From an uncultured Oscillibacter sp. (GTDB lineage: Bacteria > Bacillota > Clostridia > Oscillospirales > Oscillospiraceae): 8,090 bases of DNA. Location: the NCBI GenBank assembly GCA_937884915.1, contig CALAAN010000032.1:1-8090 (forward strand), given 5' to 3'. A program made the position numbers and the translations under genes. Below are positions 1 through 5,971 of the stretch, piece after piece. Below the pieces are notes generated by a model, which had not been told where the DNA came from, ran no database searches, and saw only the letters and a program-made list of their open reading frames with translations. How positions within the stretch are numbered: position 1 is the stretch's first letter; each line of letters begins with the position of its first letter.

Positions 1-495
1 TGTGCGGCTCTGGGGCTGACGGGACTGGCCGGCGGCGCGGCCGTCGCGGGCTGCTGCGCGCAGATGGTCGGCTTCGCCGTGATGAGCTTCAGGGAAAACC
101 GCTGGGGCGGCCTCGTTTCCCAGGGCCTCGGCACCTCAATGCTCCAGATGCCGAACATTGTCAAAAACCCGCGCGTCTGGATCGCGCCGACGCTTGCCTC
201 CGCCATCACCGGCCCCATCGCGACATGCGTGTTCCATCTTGAGATGAACGGCGCGCCGATCAACTCCGGCATGGGCACCTGCGGATTGTGCGGCCTGATC
301 GGCGTGTGGACGGGCTGGGTCTCCCCGAGCGAGGAGGCCATCGCCAAGGGCGCGGCGGCCATGAGTCCCACGGGCTTTGACTGGCTGGGCCTCATCCTCG
401 TCGCCATCGTGCTGCCCGCCATCCTCGCCCCGCTCATCAATATGGTCTGCCGCCGCCTCGGCTGGGTCAAGGACGGCGACCTCAAGCTCGACTGA
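1..495 (+). CDS. PTS EIIC_2 / PfoR-family membrane permease, C-terminal part
   Basis: The reading frame is open from base 1 to a TGA stop at 493-495, giving the last 164 residues of a protein whose start lies outside the window. It is hydrophobic and rich in Gly and Ala, with a membrane segment at the start of the visible part and another near the C-terminus (about residues 126-148 of the visible part), then a short charged tail ending KDGDLKLD. The stretch with GLGTSMLQMPNI, NPRVWIAPTLASAITGPIATC and GMGTCGLCGLIG matches my memory of the PTS_EIIC_2 / COG3641 (PfoR-like) family. These proteins resemble the membrane-embedded IIC component of sugar phosphotransferase systems; the name PfoR comes from a reported role in perfringolysin regulation in Clostridium perfringens. 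Substrate and real PTS coupling cannot be told from this fragment, and no IIA or IIB domain is visible. A strong terminator follows 70 bases downstream, so it probably ends its own transcript. Confidence 0.8.
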   Translation, partial: CAALGLTGLAGGAAVAGCCAQMVGFAVMSFRENRWGGLVSQGLGTSMLQMPNIVKNPRVWIAPTLASAITGPIATCVFHLEMNGAPINSGMGTCGLCGLIGVWTGWVSPSEEAIAKGAAAMSPTGFDWLGLILVAIVLPAILAPLINMVCRRLGWVKDGDLKLD

Positions 496-565
496 AAAAA
501 CAACATGTAAAAAGTGCTGGCTTTTTGTAAAGAATCCCATCAATTATCACCAAAAAAGTAAAATC

Positions 566-600
566 GGGGAGAATCGGACTTGATTCTCCCCTTTGCTTTT
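566..600 (+). terminator. Intrinsic terminator after the PTS-like permease gene
   Basis: GGGGAGAATC (566-575) and GATTCTCCCC (582-591) form a perfect 10-bp stem with a 6-base loop, followed by the T-rich run TTTGCTTTT (592-600). This is a textbook rho-independent terminator for the upstream gene. Its right arm also contains the -35 hexamer of the next promoter. Confidence 0.88.
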
Positions 601-608
601 GCTATACT
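580..608 (+). promoter_or_regulatory. Sigma-A-type promoter of the BMP lipoprotein gene
   Basis: TTGATT (580-585) and TATACT (603-608) are separated by exactly 17 bases, and a TG at 600-601 gives an extended -10 element (TGC-TATACT). Both hexamers are one base from consensus. The predicted start of transcription is near 614-616, which gives a leader of about 74 bases before the ATG at 689. The -35 lies in the loop and right arm of the preceding terminator. Confidence 0.8.
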
Positions 609-614
609 GTCAAC

Positions 615-632
615 GAAGTGCGTCCGCACTTC
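615..632 (+). promoter_or_regulatory. Stem-loop at the predicted 5' end of the lipoprotein mRNA
   Basis: GAAGTGC (615-621), loop GTCC, GCACTTC (626-632) form a perfect 7-bp stem. The stem begins at the expected transcription start of the promoter at 580-608, so the mRNA would start with this hairpin. Inferred roles are protection of the 5' end from decay, or, read as double-stranded DNA, an operator over the start site. There is no T-run after it, so it is not a terminator. Confidence 0.5.
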
Positions 633-688
633 AAAATAAACCGGAGAGCGGCGCGCCGCCGACCGGAAAAATAAGGAAGGATAGAAGA

Positions 689-1876
689 ATGAAGAAGTTT
701 TTTGCACTGCTTCTCGCTCTCGTCATGGTTCTGTCCCTCGTTGCCTGCGGTGATAAGAAGACCGACGACAATCAGGGCGACACCAACACTGACGATCAGC
801 AGGGCGCGACCACCACTTACACCAATCCCGACGATATCGACGACAACATGACGTCCGAGGACGGCAAGTATGAGATCGCGTTCGTCACTGACGTCGGCCA
901 GCTGAAGGATAAGTCCTTCAACCAGGGCACTTTCGACGGCGTGAAGCTCTATGCCGCCAACAACGGACTGAGCTACAAGTACTATCAGCCCGCAAACGGC
1001 GATCAGGCCACCGATGACGACCGCTACGACGCCATGAAGGCTGCCGTGGACGGCGGCGCCAAGGTCGTTGTCTGCGCCGGCTTCATGCAGGAAGGCGCTC
1101 TCAAGCGCGCTGCTGAGGAGTTCTCCGATGTTTCCTTCATCTTCATCGATGGCTACAGCCTGAAGGATTCCAACGATCAGGTTCTCTCCAATGTTGCCGG
1201 CATCTCCTTCAAGGAAGAGCAGTGCGGCTACTTCGCCGGTTACGCTGTCGTCAAGGAAGGCTATGAGAAGCTCGGCTTTACCGGCGGCGGCGGCGGCACG
1301 AACCCCGCCTGCATCCGTTACGGCTGGGGCTTCGCTCAGGGCGCGAACGATGCTGCCAAGGAATTGGATAAGACCGTCGAGCTGAACTACTCCTGGGAGT
1401 ACGGCGCTTCCTTCCAGGCTTCCCCCGAGCTGCAGACCATGGTCTCCGGCTGGTATTCCAACGGCACTGAGATCGTCTTCGCCTGCGGCGGCTCCATGTT
1501 CCAGTCCGTCGCCGCCGCTGCTTCCGCTGAGGACGGCAAGGTCGTCGGCGTCGACGTCGACCAGTCCAGTGAGTCCGATACCGTCGTGACCTCCGCGATG
1601 AAGGGCCTGAGCGACGCTGCCGAGTGGGCCATCGCCAAGGTCTATGACAACACCTGGGAAGAGATCGGCGGTACCGATACCTCTCTGGGCGTCAAGGAGA
1701 ACGCTGTTGGCCTGCCGACCGCTACCTGGTCTATGGAGAACTTCACGGTTGCCGACTATGAAGACCTCTTCCAGAAGGTCCTCAACGGTGATGTCACCAT
1801 CGACAACAACTCCGAGATGGCTGACCCCTCCACCGCCGGCCTGAGCAACGTCAACGTCAACTACATCGGCGGCTAA
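689..1876 (+). CDS. BMP-family nucleoside-binding lipoprotein of an ABC importer
   Basis: This is a 395-residue extracytoplasmic substrate-binding lipoprotein of the BMP family (Bmp / PnrA / Med). The family binds purine nucleosides in Treponema PnrA and guanosine in B. subtilis NupN. The start at 689 follows AAGGAAGG (673-680) and begins a lipoprotein signal: MKKFF, a hydrophobic core, then LVAC with the lipid-modified Cys at residue 20. The upstream frame from 593 overlaps the promoter and is rejected. Residues 21-60 are an Asp/Thr/Gln-rich linker. The BMP fold starts near residue 61, with FVTDVGQLKDKSFNQGTF (65-82), then VVCAGFMQEGALKRAA, GISFKEEQCGYFAGYAV, IRYGWGFAQGAND and FACGGSMFQ. An uninterrupted Gly5 run (199-203) sits where relatives usually have a GG-containing loop. 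It has its own promoter and terminator. The ligand is inferred as a nucleoside from family and operon; riboflavin or another ligand is possible. Confidence 0.93.
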   Translation: MKKFFALLLALVMVLSLVACGDKKTDDNQGDTNTDDQQGATTTYTNPDDIDDNMTSEDGKYEIAFVTDVGQLKDKSFNQGTFDGVKLYAANNGLSYKYYQPANGDQATDDDRYDAMKAAVDGGAKVVVCAGFMQEGALKRAAEEFSDVSFIFIDGYSLKDSNDQVLSNVAGISFKEEQCGYFAGYAVVKEGYEKLGFTGGGGGTNPACIRYGWGFAQGANDAAKELDKTVELNYSWEYGASFQASPELQTMVSGWYSNGTEIVFACGGSMFQSVAAAASAEDGKVVGVDVDQSSESDTVVTSAMKGLSDAAEWAIAKVYDNTWEEIGGTDTSLGVKENAVGLPTATWSMENFTVADYEDLFQKVLNGDVTIDNNSEMADPSTAGLSNVNVNYIGG

Positions 1877-1898
1877 TTCTCACCACAGCACATAATAG

Positions 1899-1931
1899 AA
1901 GAACGGAAGACTTCGGTCTTCCGTTCTTTTT
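1899..1931 (+). terminator. UUCG-capped intrinsic terminator after the lipoprotein gene
   Basis: GAACGGAAGAC (1901-1911) and GTCTTCCGTTC (1916-1926) form a perfect 11-bp stem closed by a TTCG tetraloop, extendable by two A-T pairs at 1899-1900 / 1927-1928. A T5 run follows (1927-1931). It lies 24 bases after the lipoprotein stop and before the promoter of the ATPase gene, so most transcripts of the binding protein should end here. Confidence 0.93.
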
Positions 1932-1966
1932 CTAATTTCTGACAGAAAAAGACATGAGAAAACCTT

Positions 1967-1995
1967 TTGCTTTTCATGGAGAAACGTGATATAGT
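1967..1995 (+). promoter_or_regulatory. Sigma-A-type promoter of the ATPase-permease genes
   Basis: TTGCTT (1967-1972) and TATAGT (1990-1995) are spaced by 17 bases, and a TG at 1987-1988 provides an extended -10. Transcription would start near 2002 and give a leader of about 67 bases. An overlapping alternative -10 is TATAAC (1995-2000). This promoter would drive the ATPase and both permeases separately from the lipoprotein. Confidence 0.72.
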
Positions 1996-2010
1996 ATAAC
2001 TTAACTATGG

Positions 2011-2060
2011 TTTCCGTCCTCGCAGCGCAGCGCGTGCGGGCCATCAAAACGGAAGGAGGG
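2011..2060 (+). promoter_or_regulatory. Folded mRNA leader next to the ATPase ribosome binding site
   Basis: TTTCCGT (2011-2017) can pair with ACGGAAG (2049-2055, one G-U), which overlaps the 5' side of the Shine-Dalgarno tract GGAAGGAGGG (2051-2060). Inside this helix, 2019-2027 pairs with 2031-2040 (nine pairs, one bulged G, one G-U, CAG loop). The fold could limit access to the ribosome binding site. I do not recognise a known riboswitch class, and the pairing was found by eye only. Confidence 0.35.
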
Positions 2061-2068
2061 CGAAAAAC

Positions 2069-3610
2069 TTGGAGAATCAGTATGCAATCGAAATGCTGAA
2101 TATCACGAAGAAATTCCCCGGTATTATCGCCAATGACAACATCACCTTACAGCTCAAAAAGGGTGAGATCCACGCCCTGCTCGGTGAAAACGGTGCGGGA
2201 AAATCAACCCTGATGTCGGTTCTTTTCGGCCTTTATCAGCCGGAGGAGGGCATCATCAAGAAGGACGGCAAGGTCGTGTCCATCAAGGACCCGAACGACG
2301 CCACCGCGCTCGGTATCGGCATGGTGCACCAGCACTTCAAGCTGGTGGACGTGTTCACGGTGCTCGACAACATCATCCTCGGCGCGGAGACGACGAAGTG
2401 CGGCTTTCTGCAGAAGAAGGAGGCGCGCAAAAAGGTCGAGGAGATCTCAAAGCGCTATGGCCTGAACGTCGACCTTGACGCCAAGGTCGAGGATATCACG
2501 GTCGGTATGCAGCAGCGTGTCGAAATTCTGAAGATGCTCTATCGCGACAACGAAATTCTCATCTTCGACGAGCCGACCGCGGTGCTTACCCCGCAGGAGA
2601 TCGAAGAGCTTATGGCCACGATGAGGGAGTTTGCCCACGAAGGCAAGTCCATCCTCTTCATCTCCCACAAGCTCAACGAGATCATGGAGGTCTCCGACCG
2701 CGTGAGCGTCCTGCGCAAGGGCAAGTACATTGGCACGGTCAACACGAGCGAGACCACCAAGCAGGAGCTCTCCAACATGATGGTCGGCCGCCCCGTGCAG
2801 CTTGAGGTCGTGAAGGACGAGGCCAAGCCCGCGGGCGAGGTTTTGAAGGTCGACCGCCTCTGCGTCCACTCTCACGTGCAGAAGCGCAACGCCGTGAACG
2901 ACGTTTCGTTTACCGTCCGCGCAGGCGAGATCGTCTGCATCGCCGGTATCGACGGCAACGGCCAGACGGAGCTGGTCTACGGCCTGACGGGCCTTGACAA
3001 GCCGTCCTCCGGCACGATCACCCTCTGCGGCAGGGATATCTCTCATGCCTCCATCCGCCACCGCGGCGAGCACATGAGCCACATCCCCGAAGACCGCCAC
3101 AAGCACGGTCTCGTGCTCGACTTCACGCTCGAGCAGAACATGGTGCTCCAGCGCTTTAACGAGCCGCGCTTTGAGACTCACGGCTTTATCAACAACAAGG
3201 CCGTACGCGACTACGCCAACTATCTGATCGAAAAGTTTGACGTGCGCAGCGGCCAGGGTCCCATCACGCGCGTGCGTTCGATGTCCGGCGGCAACCAGCA
3301 GAAGGCCATCATCGCCCGCGAGGTCGACCGCGACAAGGATCTCATCGTCGCCGTGCAGCCCACGCGCGGCCTTGACGTCGGCGCGATCGAGTTTATCCAC
3401 AGCCAGCTCGTCGCCGAGCGCGACCGCGGCAAGGCGATTTTGCTCGTCTCGCTCGAGCTGGACGAGGTCATGAGCCTGTCCGACCGCATCCTCGTCATGT
3501 ACGAGGGCGAGATCGTCGGCGAGCTCGACCCGAAGAAAACCACCGTCGAAGAGCTCGGCCTTTACATGGCCGGCGCCAAGCGTATGGCAAAGGAGGAGGC
3601 GGCCGTATGA
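2069..3610 (+). CDS. ATP-binding protein of BMP-type nucleoside ABC importer (NupO-like)
   Basis: This 513-residue protein has two fused ABC ATPase domains and would power uptake of nucleosides (family: YufO/NupO, RbsA-like) at the inner face of the membrane. It starts at TTG 2069, 8 bases after GGAGGG (2055-2060 region); the next in-frame ATG is at 2093 and has no comparable site. Domain 1 is intact: Walker A GENGAGKST (39-47), Q-loop Gln88, signature TVGMQQ (144-149), Walker B ILIFDE (163-168) and switch His200. Domain 2 is degenerate: Walker A GIDGNGQT (293-300) has Gln299 for Lys, the Walker B end is VQ (429-430) instead of DE, and Leu462 replaces the switch His, while its signature SGGNQQ (406-411) is good. 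As far as I recall this asymmetry is normal for the family and predicts one working ATP site. The stop overlaps the next start as ATGA. Confidence 0.94.
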   Translation: MENQYAIEMLNITKKFPGIIANDNITLQLKKGEIHALLGENGAGKSTLMSVLFGLYQPEEGIIKKDGKVVSIKDPNDATALGIGMVHQHFKLVDVFTVLDNIILGAETTKCGFLQKKEARKKVEEISKRYGLNVDLDAKVEDITVGMQQRVEILKMLYRDNEILIFDEPTAVLTPQEIEELMATMREFAHEGKSILFISHKLNEIMEVSDRVSVLRKGKYIGTVNTSETTKQELSNMMVGRPVQLEVVKDEAKPAGEVLKVDRLCVHSHVQKRNAVNDVSFTVRAGEIVCIAGIDGNGQTELVYGLTGLDKPSSGTITLCGRDISHASIRHRGEHMSHIPEDRHKHGLVLDFTLEQNMVLQRFNEPRFETHGFINNKAVRDYANYLIEKFDVRSGQGPITRVRSMSGGNQQKAIIAREVDRDKDLIVAVQPTRGLDVGAIEFIHSQLVAERDRGKAILLVSLELDEVMSLSDRILVMYEGEIVGELDPKKTTVEELGLYMAGAKRMAKEEAAV

Positions 3611-4863
3611 AAAAAGAACACTTCCTGCAAAGCGAAGGCTTCAGAACCGTCGCAGCGTCCGTCCTCTCGATCCTGATCGGCCTTGCCGTCGGCAGCATCG
3701 TTATCATCATCGTCGGCCTCACGAGCCCGAACCTCTCGCTCTCCTCGGCGTGGGACGGCATCCGCATCGTGTTCGGCGGCCTGTTCTCCACGGGACGCGA
3801 CGCCTCCGGCACATTGACGTGGGGCTTCAACCCGACGAACATCGGCAACATGCTCTTTAGAGCGGCTCCGCTCATCATGACGGGCCTTTCCGTCGGCATG
3901 GCGTATAAGACCGGCCTTTTCAACATCGGCGCGCCGGGCCAGTACCTCATCGGTACGCTCGTGTCGCTCTCCATTGCCCTCGGCCTTCCGTCCGAGACGA
4001 TGTCCACCACGCTCATCTGGCTGCTTGCTTTCCTCGGCGGCACGCTCGCGGGCGCGGTCTGGGGCGCGATCCCCGGCCTTTTCAAGGCCCTGCTCAACAT
4101 CAACGAGGTGCTTGCCTGCATCATGACGAACTGGATCGCGGCAAACCTCGTCACGTGGCTCTTTGATATCAGCAATTTCAAGAACGTGACCGAGTCCACC
4201 AAGACCGGCTACATCTATAAGACGACCTACAACGGCGTCGCCACCGCGAAGATGGGCCTCGACAAGCTCTTCCCGAGTTCCCAGGTCAACGGCGGCATCA
4301 TCATCGCCATCCTCTTTGCCATCGCCGTTTACGTGATGATGTCCAAGACGACGTTCGGCTATCAGCTCAAGGCCTGCGGCGCCAACCGCCACGCCGCGCG
4401 ATACGCCGGTATCGCCGACAAGCGCAACATCGTCATCTCGATGGCCATCGCGGGCGGACTGAGCGCGGCGGGCGCCTCGCTCTACTACCTCTCCGGCAAC
4501 ACGGAGTTCTTCTGGTCCACGTACCAGTCGCTCCCCAGCATCGGCTTCAACGGCATCCCCGTTGCGATGCTCGCCTCCTGCAACCCCATCGGCATCATCT
4601 TCACGGCGATCTTCATGTCGATGCTCGATATCTCGGGCTTGCAGCTGACGAACCTGACAGCCTATAACGAGTACATCACGAACGTCATCATCGCCGTCAT
4701 CGTGTACCTGAGCGCCTTCTCGCTGGTCATCAAGATGTGGATCGGCAAGCTCGGCAGGAAGAAGGACGACGGCGCGGATGCCAACGCGGAGCCCGCCCCG
4801 GCGGCAGCTCCCGCGCCGGCCGGTGTACAAGTGGAAACGGAGAAAGGAGGCGACGCGAAATGA
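3607..4863 (+). CDS. ABC transporter permease, NupP-like
   Basis: This 418-residue integral membrane protein is the first of two permeases of the BMP-type importer (COG4603 / BPD_transp_2 type, as in YufP/NupP). ATG 3607 overlaps the ATPase stop by 4 bases, and AGGAGGAGG (3591-3599) supplies its ribosome binding site. A first membrane segment spans about residues 14-37, followed by an extracytoplasmic stretch (38-80) and multiple hydrophobic segments. Family landmarks are FNIGAPGQ (105-112), INEV (165-168) before a hydrophobic stretch, and GYQLKACGAN (251-260), the cytoplasmic loop that resembles the ATPase-contacting loop in related permeases. The last ~36 residues are a polar, Ala/Pro-rich cytoplasmic tail with KK and acidic residues; relatives seldom need it. 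The end of the tail also encodes the ribosome binding site for the next gene. Confidence 0.93.
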   Translation: MKKEHFLQSEGFRTVAASVLSILIGLAVGSIVIIIVGLTSPNLSLSSAWDGIRIVFGGLFSTGRDASGTLTWGFNPTNIGNMLFRAAPLIMTGLSVGMAYKTGLFNIGAPGQYLIGTLVSLSIALGLPSETMSTTLIWLLAFLGGTLAGAVWGAIPGLFKALLNINEVLACIMTNWIAANLVTWLFDISNFKNVTESTKTGYIYKTTYNGVATAKMGLDKLFPSSQVNGGIIIAILFAIAVYVMMSKTTFGYQLKACGANRHAARYAGIADKRNIVISMAIAGGLSAAGASLYYLSGNTEFFWSTYQSLPSIGFNGIPVAMLASCNPIGIIFTAIFMSMLDISGLQLTNLTAYNEYITNVIIAVIVYLSAFSLVIKMWIGKLGRKKDDGADANAEPAPAAAPAPAGVQVETEKGGDAK

Positions 4864-5891
4864 CATTTCTCATTCAGCAGACGCTCATTTACGCCGTCCC
4901 TCTGATGATCGTGGCGCTCGCGGGTGTGTTCGCCGAACGCAGCGGTATCATCAACCTGGCGCTCGAAGGTATCATGGTCTTCGGCGCGTTCATCGGCGTC
5001 TGGTTCGTGCGCATTTTGCAGACGAGCGACGCAATCCTCTCCCTCAAGCAGAGCGGCAACTGGGTCGCGCTACAGGGTGTGGAGCTTCTCACGATGCTGG
5101 TCGCGGCGGCCTTCGGTGCGCTGTTCTCGCTGCTTTTGAGCTTTGCGTCCATCAACCTGCGCGCTGACCAGACCATCGGCGGCACGGCGCTGAACCTGAT
5201 GGCCCCCGCACTCGTGCTGTTCTTCATCCGCATCATCGCCAACCAGAATACGCTCCAGATGCTCACGGGCGACGCGGCGAGCTGGTTCATGATCAAAAAG
5301 TCCACGCTCGGCATCGACAAGAACACCGACCTCGGCTTTTTCGGCGAGACGTTCGTCAACAAGGTTTACCTTGCGACCTACGTCTGTATCCTGCTCTTCA
5401 TTATCCTGTCAATTTTGCTCTATAAGACGCGCTTCGGCCTGCGCCTGCGCGCCTGCGGCGAAAATCCCCAGGCGGCGGATTCGCTGGGCATCAACGTCTA
5501 CAAGATGCGCTACGCGGGCACGACAATCTCCGGCGCGCTCGCGGGCATGGGCGGATTCGTCTATGCGCTGACGACGGCAAACTGCGCCTCGAACGGCGAC
5601 GTCGCGGGCTTCGGCTTCCTCGCACTGGCCGTTATGATCTTCGGCAACTGGAAGCCCGTGAATATCGCGGTCTCCTCGCTGCTGTTCGGCCTCTTCAAGT
5701 GCATCGCGGCGAGCTACGCGAGCATCGACATCAATGGCGACGGCGTTTACATGCTCGCCGAGATTGGCATCAGCGCCCATCTCTATCGCATGCTGCCCTA
5801 CATCGTCACGCTGCTCGTGCTGGCATTCACGTCCAAGAGCTCCCGCGCCCCCAAGGCCGAGGGCATCCCCTACGACAAGGGCCAGCGGTAA
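4860..5891 (+). CDS. ABC transporter permease, NupQ-like
   Basis: This 343-residue membrane protein is the second permease of the importer (COG1079 type, as in YufQ/NupQ). The start at ATG 4860 is chosen because AAAGGAGG (4843-4850) lies 9 bases upstream and the ATG overlaps the previous stop as ATGA. The frame stays open upstream to 4737, but that extension is hydrophilic, Arg-rich and lies inside the previous gene's tail. Near the N-terminus is the hallmark FAERSGIINLALEG (24-37), followed by hydrophobic segments, and GLRLRACGEN (193-202) followed by QAADSLGI forms the likely ATPase-contacting loop. Together with the first permease it should form a heterodimeric channel. A perfect palindromic terminator begins 14 bases after the stop, so this is the last gene of the transporter transcript. 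Confidence 0.93.
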   Translation: MTFLIQQTLIYAVPLMIVALAGVFAERSGIINLALEGIMVFGAFIGVWFVRILQTSDAILSLKQSGNWVALQGVELLTMLVAAAFGALFSLLLSFASINLRADQTIGGTALNLMAPALVLFFIRIIANQNTLQMLTGDAASWFMIKKSTLGIDKNTDLGFFGETFVNKVYLATYVCILLFIILSILLYKTRFGLRLRACGENPQAADSLGINVYKMRYAGTTISGALAGMGGFVYALTTANCASNGDVAGFGFLALAVMIFGNWKPVNIAVSSLLFGLFKCIAASYASIDINGDGVYMLAEIGISAHLYRMLPYIVTLLVLAFTSKSSRAPKAEGIPYDKGQR

Positions 5892-5904
5892 GCAAAAATC
5901 ATCA

Positions 5905-5938
5905 AAAAATGCAGCATGGCGCGCCATGCTGCATTTTT
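5905..5938 (+). terminator. Perfect 34-base palindromic terminator ending the importer operon
   Basis: Bases 5905-5938 are fully self-complementary about the point between 5921 and 5922. The RNA would form up to 15 pairs: a GC-rich core (GCAGCATGG / CCATGCTGC), a GCGC loop, and a flanking A5 / T5 tract. The A-tract on the left makes it able to work on either strand, although the genes on both sides read to the right. Confidence 0.92.
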
Positions 5939-5971
5939 CATAGACGGAATTATTTCGTAAGAAGGAGAACT

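Noticed and set aside
509..526. Possible small hairpin AAAAAG...CTTTTT shortly after the PTS-like gene
   Set aside because: The stem is six AT-rich pairs plus one G-U. The perfect hairpin at 566-591 is a far better terminator.
593..688. N-terminal extension of the lipoprotein from base 593
   Set aside because: It would place the promoter -10 and the 5' hairpin inside the coding region and would precede a standard lipoprotein signal that has its own ribosome binding site at 673-680.
615..688. Purine riboswitch in front of the nucleoside-binding lipoprotein gene
   Set aside because: It would fit the biology, but the ~74-base leader is GC-rich, holds only simple palindromes, and lacks the conserved junction and loop sequences of the purine aptamer.
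2447..3400. 317-codon open frame on the - strand opposite the ATPase gene
   Set aside because: It lies entirely opposite conserved ABC motifs, has a biased Ala/Asp/Val/His composition and no ribosome binding site I can support.
4737..4859. 41-residue N-terminal extension of the second permease
   Set aside because: It is Arg-rich and out of frame within the first permease gene's tail. ATG 4860 has a strong ribosome binding site and the ATGA coupling seen at the previous junction.
3562..4866. 434-codon open frame on the - strand opposite the first permease gene
   Set aside because: It mirrors a clear permease gene in GC-rich DNA. Its translation is an Arg/Asp/Glu/His-rich low-complexity sequence with no domain, typical of antisense shadows.
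250..5925. Four copies of GGCGCGCC (250, 650, 3928, 5918)
   Set aside because: This is more than expected by chance, but two are in codons typical of this GC-rich coding style and two are centres of hairpins. Spacing and context show no common function.
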